Under the pieces are notes generated by a model. That model saw only the letters and a program-made list of their open reading frames with translations. It was not told the origin of the DNA and searched no databases. Both the position numbers and the translations under genes were made by a program. From Apodemus sylvaticus (lineage: Eukaryota; Chordata; Mammalia; Rodentia; Muridae), in contig NC_067488.1 of the NCBI RefSeq assembly GCF_947179515.1, positions 26,427,039 to 26,491,038 on the forward strand: 64,000 nucleotides of DNA, in the 5' to 3' direction. Positions 1 through 10,964 of the stretch are shown here, one piece after another (within the stretch, counting starts at the first letter, position 1; every line of letters starts with the position of its first letter).

Positions 1-159
1 AGAGGAAGGGCCTACAAGCCACACAGGCAGAGCATCTGAAAACCAGCCCAAGTCCTAGCCAGAAGCAGCCCTGAGAGACGGCTTCCAACTTACAGGGTAA
101 AAAAAAAGTCTTCCTAAATTGTGGATCTCTTGGAATCCATGAACACTGCCTAATGTGTG

Positions 160-415
160 TACCGGGACTGGGGAAATGGTTCAGTTGATTAAACTGATGG
201 TTGACAGTCCCTGTACAAATCTGAGCACATCAGTAGCACATATGGGTAATCCCAGCACTGGGGAGGCAGAGACAGGAGGATCTCAGAGCTCATTGGCCAA
301 CCAGTTTAGCAACACCTACAAGCTCCAGGTTCATTCATGAGAGATCCTATTTCAAAACATTAGGTGCAGAATGATTAAAGAAGAAAGCCAGAGTCAACCT
401 CTGACTCACACACAC
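160..415 (+). repeat. B4-type composite SINE
   Basis: A tRNA-derived head (GGGGAAATGGTTCAG) is followed by a B1-like segment with TAATCCCAGCACTGGGG and GGCAGAGACAGGAGGATC, then a CA-rich tail. The head-plus-B1 order is typical of the B4/RSINE group. It is well diverged. Confidence 0.6.
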
Positions 416-520
416 ACAACCAGATATACCTAGAAAATTGCAGTTATCTGCAATGGAAACATATATCGTAATCCCAAAAATAATTGATGGTTTTTACCTT
501 ATGAAGGTGTTATATTAAAC

Positions 521-770
521 CCAAGATGGCGGAACGATAGCGAGCCTTGAGACAAGCAACTCCACAGGCTCAAGGATTAGGTTTTCCCCCACAGGACTGA
601 GTAACTCTCCTCATCAACCCCTGAGCGTTAACATCTGCAAGCTCTGTGGCTGTGAGTTCCCCACATGGGACTCACCTCAGCCTTAAGGTTAATCACAACC
701 ATCAGCAATCCTTCCCAGCCCTTAGGTAATCTTGTATTGGTTCAGGCTTAGGGTTTGCATGATTTTTTTT
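521..770. other. Unclassified segment with a YY1-like motif
   Basis: Not recognised as a known repeat or gene. It contains CAAGATGGCGG at about 523-533, which matches the YY1 core, and ends in a T-rich run. It could be an old LTR fragment. Confidence 0.3.
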
Positions 771-904
771 TTTATTTACCTCATTGATAGACATTGCTTA
801 GAGAGAGGTTGGGGAAAATATACGTTTCCCCCTCTAAAACTGAGTCAACCTACTCAGGCAAGACATTCTCAAGCTTATGTCTGAATGTATGATCAGTTGA
901 ACTC

Positions 905-1292
905 TTATTACTGCTGCTGCTGCTACAACTGAGGATGGTGGTGATGATGGTGTGATAATGATGATGATGTTGGTGATGTTAATCATGGTGATGGTGATGG
1001 TGGTGGTGGTGATGGTGATGTTGTTGATGATGGTAATGATGGTGTGATAATGATGATGATGTTGGTGATGTTAATGATGGTGGTGATGATGGTGGTGGTG
1101 GTGATGGTGATGATGTTGTTGATGATGGCAATGATGGTGTGATAATGATGATGATGTTGGTGATGTTAATGATGGTGGTGATGATGGTGGTGGTGGTGAT
1201 GGTGATGATGTTGTTGATGATGGCAATGATGGTGTGATAATGATGATGTTGATGATGTTAATGGTGGTGGTGATGATGATGGTGGTGGTGAT
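905..1292 (+). repeat. GAT/GGT-rich minisatellite with 92-95-bp higher-order units
   Basis: The whole block is built from GATGAT and GATGGT triplets. TTGTTGATGATGG begins at 1021, 1116 and 1211, giving an exact 95-bp period. An earlier diverged copy sits 92 bp upstream. About four units are present. The opposite strand reads as a spurious poly-histidine frame. Confidence 0.9.
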
Positions 1293-1574
1293 ACTAAGGA
1301 TAAGCTTCCATTCGTTGTCATATACATTATGCTTAGCTTTCTCTGAAACATTCTAGGAGGTCCTTTAAGCCTCCCCACTATCTAGGGAGAAGGCACAGCT
1401 TTTCCTCCATCTCATAGAGCATAAAAACTGGTAAAACTTGGAACCACTTTTCACCTATCCGGCCAGTGTCTAATCACTGAGGCCAGCACCTGCTTCAAGT
1501 GGTGGCACCATTGCCTTGGCCAGGCCAACAAACAGAATGCAGGCATAATGTGCGTGGGAGTGGAAGCTAGAATG

Positions 1575-1960
1575 ACTGTATTCATTATTTTCATGTTACT
1601 GTAAGATATACCCAACAGAGACAACGTAGGAAGAGGAAATTCATTATTGGTTTGCAGGAATAGTGTGGGAACAGGGTCACCTCCATCCCCACCAGTGACT
1701 CCATCACAGTGTGGCCCAGGAAGCGGAAAGACAGCTCAGAACCACAGAAGATACAGTTTTCAGAGGCCTGCCCCCGGGGGCTCACCCACACCAGTCATTT
1801 CCTACCTCTCTAACACTCAGCGACCTTTGAAAGACTGCCCTAAGATGAGGAATAAGTCTCAAAGCACAAGCCATAGCACACTGCTCAACAAAAGCCTCAG
1901 AGAATCGTCTTCATGCCAGGGCCTATGAACGTGCCTGGCTTTACCAAAAAAACCAAGGCA
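1575..1960 (-). repeat. Diverged MaLR-like LTR remnant
   Basis: Phrases such as TACTGTAAGATATACCCAACAGAGACAAC followed by a GAGGAAATTCATT block resemble the antisense of the rodent MaLR-type LTRs seen better at 3975-4712. The quoted phrase is in two parts here because the match is patchy. Family is uncertain. Confidence 0.3.
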
Positions 1961-2034
1961 CAGCTCTACCTGGGTCTCAGTCTAAAGAGGTAAGGCATAC
2001 AATAAGCAGAACTCTGTCTGGATTGTTCTTTTTA

Positions 2035-2253
2035 AAGACTTTTTTCATTTTTAGTTTAAATTACGGGTACAGAGAGGGTGAGGGTTATACGCACGGGGCA
2101 AAGGAGGCCAGAAGACGGTGTCAGATCCATTGGAGCTGAAGTTACAGGCAATTATGAGCTGCCCGACTTGGATTGTGGGAACCAAACTTGGGACCTCTGC
2201 AAGAACATTATGTATTCTTAGTCACGCAGCCGTGTCTCCAGCCCCCACCATCT
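2035..2253 (-). repeat. B3-type SINE
   Basis: Antisense hallmarks are GGAACCAAACTTGGGACCTC and AGCCGTGTCTCCAGCCCC at the right edge, with a T-rich tail at the left. This is the reverse of the tRNA-derived B2/B3 head and body. Confidence 0.75.
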
Positions 2254-2624
2254 GGACTGTCTTATGAGAGCTGTGCACACAGAAACTGGAGGAGCCCTGA
2301 GGGAGAAAGGTGGCTTTTCTGGTGAAAACTCAGACGACGTGCGAGCTTTCTTCTCATTCAAACAAAGGAAACACAGAAACCTGAGGCAAGGCCCCACCTC
2401 ACCTCATCAGTCCCTGGTTCCCTCTGCACAGACGGAGGAGACGCTCAGTCATGGCTGTCTCCGTTGTCCATCAGCTAGTGAGGCAGGCTGGACGGCTTTG
2501 AAAGAAAGGAGGCTGATTTGGGCTACACTTCTGGAAGCGCATAGTTGACTGGCCATCTGGTGATGGCCTTCTTGCTGGTAGAATCCCAAAACAGTTTAGA
2601 GACAGGAATCATGGAATATGTGGG

Positions 2625-2792
2625 TGGGTGGGAGAGAAGAGGGGAGGGAAGGATCATGTTAGACAGAGAGAGAGAGGGAGAGAGAGGGGGTGGGGGAGAG
2701 AGAAAGAGGGAGAATGTGTGTGTGAGTGTGTGTGTATGAGTGTGTGTGTCAGAGAGAAGAGAGGGAGGGATCATGGTGTGTGTGTGTATGTA

Positions 2793-2856
<64 letters not shown>

Positions 2857-2930
2857 TGTGTGTGAGTGTGTATGTTTGTGTGTGTGACAGAGAGAGGAGA
2901 GGGAGGGATCATGGTGTGTGTGTGTGTGTA

Positions 2931-3002
<72 letters not shown>

Positions 3003-3079
3003 TGTGTGTGAGTGTGTGTGTGTGTGTGACAGAGAGGAGAGGGAGGGATCATGGTGTGTGTGTATGTGTGTGTGTGTGT

Positions 3080-3153
<74 letters not shown>

Positions 3154-3345
3154 AGGGAGGGATCATGGTGTGTATGTGTGTGTGAGAGAGAGAGAGAGAA
3201 GAGAGGGAGGGATCATGGAGTGTGTGTGAGAGAGAGGGGAGAGGGAGAGAAGGAGGGATCATGGAGAAAGAGACAAGAAGGGATCATGGAGCATGTCTGT
3301 GTGTATGTGTGTACATGTATGTGAGTGAGAAGGATGGATCATGAA
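2625..3345 (+). repeat. Compound VNTR: (TG)n(GA)n blocks anchored by GGGATCATGG
   Basis: Alternating (GT)n and (GA)n runs are separated by a conserved anchor GAGGGAGGGATCATGG. The GATC of the anchor falls near 2769, 2908, 3048, 3161, 3211, 3258 and 3282. Spacing shrinks from about 140 bp to 24 bp as the dinucleotide runs shorten. All CV-, RE- and TH-rich reading frames here are translations of this repeat. Confidence 0.92.
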
Positions 3346-3419
3346 ATGGGGGTTGTGAGTGTGGAATCTGTGCATGCATGTGTGTGTTTCCTGACATCTC
3401 TCTATCTTGTGTTTTAATT

Positions 3420-3960
3420 ATAATTACTAAAATCATGTTATTTGTGCAGGTTTATGGTTTCCTTATGACATCCCTGGACGTGCTTTAGTTACGCCCCCTT
3501 CACTCCCACACCTTCTTCTTACCCTCCTAGTCAGTCTTCTGCTCCCAAGGCTAGTGCAGGCTTTTTTTGCTCTCTTTGCTTTTGTTGTTTGTCTTTCTGT
3601 GTCTGGGTTATTTCTCTTAACACAGTGAACTCCAGACCTGTCTGTGACACGATTGCGTTCCCCTTTATGATGAAATGCTCCGTTGTGTTGCATGCACAAT
3701 ATTGGGTTCTGTCTGTCTTTGGATAGGCATGTAGACTTGCTGCATATAGACACAGGACTCTTGTAGGCCATGCTGCAATCAATGTGGCGATGCAGATATC
3801 TCTAGTATGTGTTCCCCTTGGGTCCTTCGGCTATAGAGCTAGATCAGATAGCTGTTCTATTTTTAGGTTTTTGTTCTGTTTGGTGTTATGGCTGAGGGTG
3901 GCTGGATTTTGTTGTTGTTGCTTGTTTGTTACTAAGGAACTTCCATACATTACACACAAC
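3420..3960 (-). repeat. Old L1 fragment, antisense
   Basis: The plus strand reads like the reverse complement of the L1 ORF2 3' region: TTATTTCTCTTAACACAGTG, then a tract matching the 'small image of the genome target' zone with GCCATGCTGCAATCAATGTG. Strong divergence marks it as an ancient L1. Confidence 0.6.
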
Positions 3961-3974
3961 ACTGTTGCATATTG

Positions 3975-4330
3975 TAACAGTTACCTTTCTTGTTGCAGTC
4001 AAATACCTGATTAGAAGCAATTTAAGGGAGCAGGAGCTCATTCATACCTATAATTCCAAGGAATACATCTTATCATGGAGGGAAACTCACAGTGGCAGGA
4101 GCAGGGCCAGCGGGCCACAGTGCATGGGCAGTCAGGAAGTCAAGAGAGACAGGATGGGACCCTGAATTAAAATATTAAGGGCCAGACCCAGAAGCTCACT
4201 TCTTCCAACAAAGCTCTACCTAGCAAAGCTTCCAAAGCCTTCCAAAACATCATTGCTAGCTGGGAACCAAGTATACAAGCACATGTGCTTACAGAGGACA
4301 CTCTAGCCTAAACGCATACTTAACACAAAA
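3975..4330 (-). repeat. MaLR-type LTR, antisense
   Basis: Contains TTGCAGTCAAATACCTGA, a block GGAGGGAAACTCACAGTGG and AGCTGGGAACCAAGTATACA near the right edge. The same order appears in related copies in this window, so this is one diverged copy of a rodent MaLR-group LTR. Subfamily not asserted. Confidence 0.5.
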
Positions 4331-4361
4331 TGGTATGGTCAAAGTGTGACTTTTCAATACC

Positions 4362-4712
4362 TGTCTTAGGGTTTCACTGCTGGGAAGAAGCACCATAAAC
4401 AAAGCAGCACTTGCAAGGATGACATTTAATTGGGGCTGGCTTACAGTCTCAGAGGTTCAATCCATTGTCATCAAGACGGGAGCATGGCAGAGTCCAGGCA
4501 GGCATGGTGCAGTAGGAGGTGAGAGTTCTACAACTTTGTCTGAAGGCTGCTAGGAGAAGACTGTTTTCCAGGCAGCTAGCAGACAGGTCTCAAAGACCAC
4601 TCCAACAGTGACATACTTCCTCCAATAAGACCATACCTCAAGATGGCCACACCTCCTAATCGTGCCACTCCCTAGGCCAAGTGCATTGAAACCACCACAC
4701 TGCCCTAAGACA
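4362..4712 (-). repeat. MaLR-type LTR, antisense
   Basis: Starts TGTCTTAGGGTTTCACTG and contains ACATTTAATTGGGGCTGGC, GCAGGCATGGTGCAG and CTCCCTAGGCCAAGTGCA. It is co-linear with the interrupted copy at 7643-8604. I could not find a clean 5-bp duplication at its edges. Confidence 0.6.
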
Positions 4713-5683
4713 CCAACACTCTCACAGGCCTTGCTATATTGATATATTTGCCCTGTTGAGGTCGTCTAAAACTGAATCCATAAGACTGTCAAGGGATGCT
4801 TGTATGATCAACTTCTCAGGAAAGTCCTGTAGCTCCCCAGAAAATGGGACTGTGTTCAGCAGCGTCCGTATCCCCCCTGCTGAGGAAGTCAGAGTCTCCG
4901 AGTGAAGGGGGAGAATGATGTCAGACATCACCAAAGTACGTATTGCAGCAACCGTTGAGTGGCTGTAACACCCAGTGAGGCTCCTTTAACAGAACCCCAG
5001 AATGCTTAAGCAACAGATTGTTTCCACACTTCTGGAGGCTGGGAGTTCACGGTCCAGATGTCAGAGACATTAGTATCCAGCGAGGTTGCACTCCTTGGTT
5101 TACAGAAGGCTGCCTTCTCAGTCCATGCTCAGGCCGACTCTCCACTGCACACTTACACCCTCGGGGTCTTTTTCCTCTGCTTACCCAGTCCTATTAAATT
5201 AGGATTTAATTGTCCTATACTTAATTACCTACTTAAAGGTCTTATCTGCAAACACAGGGATATGATAGACACAGTTTAGTCTGTAACCGCTACTGCTGCT
5301 GTCGTTGTTGCTGTCGTTGTTGTTGTTCGAATTAAATGAGATATTACATGAGAGCCCCTAGGCACTGGCATTAAGAGTGGTGGCACCTGTTCAGTAGTGA
5401 CACCTGTGAAGTTTTTTTCTGCCTTCTCCATATGGTGACCTTGGATCATTATTTCCTGCCTTTCCAGACTGACATTTTTTGTCATGGACCCAACTCATAC
5501 AAGCTCATGCCTTCCACTCACTGCATCTCAAGAGGGGTGTGCGTGAAAGGCCTGTGACAGCAACATGGGCTGGTTTTTGCAGGTATTGACCATGCCAGGC
5601 ACTGATCAAGCGCTTTACACATGCTCACTCATCCTCCACAGTTAACTCTGCAGTCAGCGTGAGTTTCTTCATGCATAGCTCGT
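4713..5683. other. Unique sequence, no gene seen
   Basis: No recognised repeat or exon. The only low-complexity stretch is a GTTGTT-rich run near 5290-5325. Confidence 0.5.
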
Positions 5684-5698
5684 AGAAAAGAAGCAAAG

Positions 5699-5880
5699 AG
5701 GGCTGGAGAGATGGCTCAGCAGGTTAAGAGCGCGGACTGTTCTTCCAAAGGTCCTGAGTTCAATTCCCAGCAACCACATGGTGGCTCACAACCATCTGTC
5801 ATGGGGATATGATGCTCTCTTCTGGTGTGTCTGAGGACAGCTACAGTGTAATCACATACATGAAATAAATAAATCTTAAA
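5699..5880 (+). repeat. B2 SINE with 15-bp target-site duplication
   Basis: A full-length B2, from GGGCTGGAGAGATGGCTCAG through AATTCCCAGCAACCACATGG to an AATAAATAAATC tail. It is flanked by perfect copies of AGAAAAGAAGCAAAG at 5684-5698 and 5881-5895. Confidence 0.97.
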
Positions 5881-5974
5881 AGAAAAGAAGCAAAGAAAGA
5901 TGACTTACCCAAGGTCATCCAGATAGAAAGTAGTTTGGGATTCAAACCCAACCCTAGATGTATAACCCAGTTGG

Positions 5975-6232
5975 CCTATGGGCGTGTTTGGGTTGTTAAT
6001 TGAGGCAGGAGGTCCCAGCCCACTGTGGGCTGTGCATCCCAGCAATATAAGAAAGCTACGTGCTATAAGCCAGCCTAAGGACCAGCAAGCAGCCTCCTCC
6101 AGGATTCCTGCCTTGACTTCCTTCAATGATGGACTGTAATCTACAACAGTAAGCTCAAGCAAACCCTTCCTCCCTTGAGTTGCTTTTGGTCAAGGGAGTT
6201 TTATAAGAGCAACAGAAATGAAACTGAAACCC
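5975..6232 (+). repeat. MaLR-type LTR fragment, sense
   Basis: GTCCCAGCCCACTGTGGGC, then AATGATGGACTGTAATC and CCCTTCCTCCCTTGAGTTGC follow the same order as the intact solo LTR at 60849-61221. It is 5'-truncated and diverged. Confidence 0.55.
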
Positions 6233-7642
6233 CACGTTAAGAGTCTCCCTGATAGACCCGAGATCTAATTCCACTGTAGTTAGATTCTCTTATACCCCGA
6301 TGGCTCTGCCAGCCAGTGGAAGGGAGAAGAAGGAGTCACATGGCCCTCAGATGTCAACAGCACTTGAGCCCTCGATCAGCCTGAGGTACAGGGGTTCTCA
6401 GCAAGTTCTCCTACCCAGAAGCCCCCCTAGCCATCCTATAAATGAGAGCTTTGGCCAGGTAAGGCAAACTGGACCCAGGCTTGGTCTGAGGTCAATCTGG
6501 AATGACAGTTTTCTAGTTCCCTTGGAAGTTGCTTAATTCCCTTTCATGTCAACTTAAGTTATCTTCCTCAGTTCTAATTAAAGTCAGACCATTGCCCTCT
6601 GCCCTAATAAGACAAATGACCCAGAAATGTTATGGACAGGTTTAGACATAGACAAAAGAATGGTGTTGGGGGAGGCTTGGGAGGTCGGTCACACTGTGGA
6701 TAAAAAGGTGCAGTATCTTCTAGAGATCTGCTGTCCTATGGAAGTGCCTATAGACCCACAGTGAACAACCAGGTATTATAAACTACAAATACATTAATAG
6801 GGCAGATTTCATATTAGGTGTCCTTACCACCAGTTAAAAAAAAATAGACAGGGAGGAAGCATTGTGGCAGGGACCAAATATGTTTATTATTGGCTTCAAC
6901 GACACTATCATGAATATGTGTACATCCAAGTTCACCAAATTGTATACATTGTTATGCGAGGTTTTGAATACTAGTAATGTGGGGGAGGATTACTGTCAGA
7001 ATGTAATGTTAGAAGCTAGCCTCTACTCGGCCATACCTACAGCAGTCTCTTTCCCTGCACTTTCACAGGTAGCATCCTGCTGAGACATGGTCTCTAGGCC
7101 CCTAAATAATAGACAGCCCAGTGTGCCAGGGGAAGTCAGCGTACATCAAAGCAACACATCCTGCTCTCTACCCCCTCCCATGCCTCTGCCTGGGAATCCG
7201 AGAGCATGGCAGCTGGCTCTTGCAATGAAACCCATCCCTATCCTCAAAGCTCTAAGAAGAGACTCCCTCCTCTGCCACACAGACTCTGACTATCTTCCGA
7301 GCCCTGGCCACACTGTCTGTCTCTTTCTCTAGGGCCTGAGCTTTCCTCAGAGTCTCGTCTGTGCTGTTGCTTTTCTGCCTATCTGTCTGTCTGTCTGTCT
7401 GTCTGTCTATGGCTATTTAACAAAAGAGCTCTTCTAATACCCTCTTTATCCCCCCAGTAATCTATCTCTGTATCCTCTCGAACCCACCCCCATCCAAAAC
7501 CTAATGATGACCTACAGAGGAACCACAGTTAAACTGAAAGCCAGTCTCTTCCCAACAGTAACAGAGGACCCATGATAATGGGAGAAAATGGTTAGCAGAG
7601 AGCCAACCCTCAGTGAGTAAGCAGTATACTTACTTAACCTGT
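6233..7642. other. Mostly unique sequence, no gene seen
   Basis: No exon or interspersed repeat was recognised. A (CTGT)n run of about 7 units lies at 7381-7410. Confidence 0.45.
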
Positions 7643-7693
7643 TGTCTTAGGGTTTTACTGCCATGAACAGACATCATGAGGAAGGCAAGTCTT

Positions 7694-8320
7694 TCCGCCC
7701 CCAAAAGGAACTCTGGTAAAGTTTTACTAAAGAAAAATTACACCTGTAATCCCAGCACTCTGGGAGGCAGAGGCAGGTGGATTTCTGAGTTCGAGGCCAG
7801 CCTGGTCTACAGAGTGAGTTCCAGGACACCCAGGGCTACACAGAGAAACCCTGTCTTGAAAAAAAAAAAAAACAAATCCCCCTCCCCCAAAAAAATTCTT
7901 GTTTACTTCTCACCAGTCCATTTGGCATGCTTCTAATAATATCAGAATCACCTGGGTCAATGATAGCCAGGGTGCATACTATTTAGTATTTTCCACACGC
8001 TGTACCCAATTCAATATTATTGCCATTGTAGCGATGGACATCAGTTTTAGCCAACCTGGCATAGTACTCTATTTCGGATTTCCTCAAAGCTGGGCAGTTA
8101 TTGGCGAGGATAACCAACTTTGCTTTGCCTTGTCTGATCATCTTCTGAGTCTGTTTGTATCCCACACATACTTTCCACTTTTCATAACAAACTGGAGCCT
8201 AGAGTTGATCGGCTCCAGAGACTTTTTCCGTCTTCATTGTGGCCACCATCTTCCTGCCTTAGGTGTGGGACAACCCCCAACCAAGACCAACCGCCAAGAT
8301 GGCCGGTGATCAAGAAAATT
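7694..8320 (-). pseudogene. Rpl30-ps: Processed pseudogene of ribosomal protein L30
   Basis: Reading the minus strand, a 5' leader with CCCACACCTAAGGCAGGAAG precedes ATG GTG GCC (8241-8249) of a 60S-subunit L30 copy. An open stretch (8165-7983) reads GYKQTQKMIRQGKAKLVILA and on to ELGTACGKY, nearly intact L30. The copy is dead: the N-terminal region is degraded and out of frame, and a TAA follows GKY. Further indels lie near the C-terminus. It has no introns. The 3' UTR is interrupted by a B1. Flanking copies of GAAGGCAAGTCTT (7681-7693 and 8321-8333) show L1-machinery retrotransposition. No clear poly(A) remains. Confidence 0.95.
7738..7872 (+). repeat. B1 SINE nested in the Rpl30 pseudogene
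   Basis: A 5'-shortened B1 starting ACACCTGTAATCCCAGC, with the standard body and an A-rich tail (7859-7875). AAAAATT-like copies lie at about 7732-7738 and 7892-7898, consistent with insertion into the pseudogene's 3' UTR. Confidence 0.93.
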
Positions 8321-8609
8321 GAAGGCAAGTCTTATAAAGGACAACATTTAATTGGGCTGGTTTACTGGTTCAGAGGTTCGATCCATCATCATCAAGGTGG
8401 GAGCAGGGCAGCATTTAGGCAGGCATGATACAGGCAGAGCTGAGAGTTTTATATCTTCATCTGGAGGCTGCCCGTGGAAGACTGACTTCCAGGCAGCTAG
8501 GGTGAGGGTCTTAAAGCCCACAACCACAGGGACACACCTACTGCAACAAGGTCACACCTTCTAATACTGCCATTCCCTGGGCCACGCATACTCAAACCAT
8601 GACACCTAT

Positions 8610-10137
8610 CTACACGAGAAATTTCCAGATGAAAGACCAAAGCCAGGCTACTGGGCTCAGTGCCACCAGAATCAGGATTTATAGCACATCGGTGTGACGG
8701 GCATTTTAACAGGCCTCACTGCACACATGATGCACTTGCTACTTTTTAAACCCTGGGTGTGTTGGATTCAAGCCTCGATTTCTGCTCCCTCACTGGTGAA
8801 ACAGAGTCCCAGACTACAGAGCCATGGCCCTAAGATGTTTAACCTTTAGAGTCTAAGGGATGTACCTGCCAGCTTCAGATAAGGGCACGGTGGCTCTGTG
8901 TCCTCTCTGACCCCACAAGGAAAGCGTCTTGCCTTAACAAGTGTGGACCTCCCAAAGCATCCACGTGGAACTCAGCCCTGATCGGAGGAAGCTGGACAGA
9001 GTAGGGTGAGGACTTTGAGAGGAAACGGTACCAGAGCCAGGGAAGCTTTCGTCCTTACTTCAAACAGCTCCTGAGCTCCTCCTTGGAATGTGATGGAAGC
9101 AATGAGCCGTGAGTGGACATCTGCACATCAGCAGCCGCAGAGGACCAGGGACTTACCTTCAGCGTCACAGTGTCAGCAGCCGCCAGCTATCACTGGAGCA
9201 GAGGAGTGGGGTAGTTTGGGAGATGGGTAGACAGACAGAATACAATATGCTATGGGAATATGGGAAGATATTCACCATCTCTCTCAGGTGGCACAAACTT
9301 TCTCTCCGGGGCTAGAGAGAAAACCCCATGGTGGAAAAAGAAAAACAAACAAAAAAAGAGCTGTCACATGACTCTGGGTCTCTTTTTTTCCCCCATGTTT
9401 TCCAACATGTAAGAGTAGTAGGGAAACAGATTTTGCCAAAAAATTAGTATTTTCAACATGATAAATTATCCTCAAGGCAGACGTGAGAGGTGGGGAGGCT
9501 TCCTGTCCCTGGTTTATATTGAGGTTGGATTTCCTTGAGGCCATAAGAATGTGTGCTTAGAGGCCTTGCAGTTTCCTCCAGAGCTCTGGGGGTGTGGTGA
9601 CCCACAGGGCAGACATGCTCTGCTGGGTGGTATCCAACTACACGATAAGCCTCCCTAGGGAGGTAGCACGGGCCACACAGACACAGCACAGTGATAGGTT
9701 AAAAAGAAAACAACCAAGGCTCTGGGTGGACTTTGTCACTCCCCTGTATAGCAGCTACGGACGTAACAGCTCCGCACTCACTCCTCCTCTTTTCCACTCA
9801 CTAACAAATGCCTGTTGAGTATCCCATGTGTCCACTACAGGGGGATGGTGACTGGGGTACCACAAATGGCCTGACAGTCTCACACCAACATACAATCAAC
9901 CAGACAACGGAAGGCTGTATGTGATGGCCACACTGGAAGGTGTCTTGGCTGTGTGACTGGGGGAGAACTCTGTGTGTGATGAAGCCCAGTGAGCTGGTGT
10001 TTGAAGGAGAAAAGGCAGAATATCCCCCAGTTACATTCGAGCTCACTCCTGCAGGGCCTGAGGCTTTGTGGAGACTGGGCCTTGTCCCCAGGGCAAGCAT
10101 GTGATGGTGGTACAGGGAGGAAATAGAATATGGCTCC
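8610..10137. other. Unique sequence, no gene seen
   Basis: No exon, SINE or L1 was recognised. Short open frames on both strands lack any familiar protein signature. Confidence 0.45.
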
Positions 10138-10152
10138 AGAATGCCCCTTGAT

Positions 10153-10343
10153 GGGGGCTGGAGAGATGGCTCAGGGGTTAAGAGCAATGACTGCTCTTCC
10201 AGAGGTCCTGAGTCCAAATCCCAGCAAACACATGGTGGCTCACAACCACCTGCAATGAGATCTGATGCCCTCTTCTGGGGTGTCTATAGACAGCTACAGT
10301 GTACTTACCTATAATAAATAAACAAATATTAAAAAAAAAAAAC
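10153..10343 (+). repeat. B2 SINE with 15-bp target-site duplication
   Basis: A B2 from GGGGGCTGGAGAGATGGC to an A-rich tail with AATAAATAAAC. It is flanked by perfect AGAATGCCCCTTGAT at 10138-10152 and 10344-10358. Confidence 0.97.
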
Positions 10344-10964
10344 AGAATGCCCCTTGATAACATGGAAGCAGGACTGTACCCAGTGTGCCAGGGCCTCTGA
10401 TGAGGAGCCTGATGCTGGCATGTGCTGACGGAAGAATGACCGCCACAGATGGCCAAGGGGACCGTGGCATCAGAACTAGCTCTGTCTACCCCGCTTCCTT
10501 CGGTGTGCACGAGAAGCACAGACTCATCCACTCTGGCTTTACACCTAGCAAGACCTCGCCCCCACTGTAGAATAAATAAGACTATGGGGCACTTGCTGAC
10601 CAGCTGCCCTTTAGGGCTGGGACCATGAGCTCTGGCACTTGTAGACAGGAGTCCCCCTTCCAGCCTCACGTTGACAGCTCTGTCAGTCCCCACAGCCTGA
10701 GCCCTCCCGTGGCCACACCCTCTGGGAACGTCAAAGGAGAATTAGAGTCCAGGAGATCTGAAGAACGCTTTCAGGGTCTGGAGCCATGCACGTGTAGTTG
10801 GGATAACTGAAGAAAGAAAAAGAATAGGGGAGGTGGGGCAGTGGACCCGTGTCAGGAAACTTGGTACGATTGAACCTGTTGGAAGCCCCGAAACCTCATA
10901 CCAGAGGATGGAAGGAGCTTCGCCTGCTTCTGACCAGTCCCCTGTCACGTGACCACACCCCTAC

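Larger units (their letters stand above)
7643..8604 (-). repeat. MaLR-type LTR split by a processed pseudogene
   Basis: The left part (TGTCTTAGGGTTTTACTG, 7643-7693) and right part (8321-8604, with ACATTTAATTGGGCTGG and CTCCCTGGG-like motifs) are one antisense LTR. Its outer ends are TG and CA. They are flanked by CCTGT (7638-7642) and CCTAT (8605-8609), a 5-bp duplication with one mismatch. Retroelement LTRs of the ERVL/MaLR group make 5-bp duplications. Confidence 0.7.

Noticed and set aside
1166..1378. Histidine-rich 70-residue frame on the minus strand
   Set aside because: It is a direct translation of the GAT/GGT minisatellite; no start context or conservation signal.
2523..3262. Long CV-, RE- and TH/SL-rich frames on both strands
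   Set aside because: Translations of (TG)n and (GA)n tracts, open only because dinucleotide repeats lack stops.
7983..8165. 60-residue frame of near-intact ribosomal protein L30 as a functional gene
   Set aside because: No introns, degraded N-terminus, in-frame stop after GKY, indels near the C-terminus and flanking target duplications show a dead retrocopy.
10178..10693. 171-residue minus-strand frame
   Set aside because: It runs through a B2 in antisense and has no recognisable domain or splice context.
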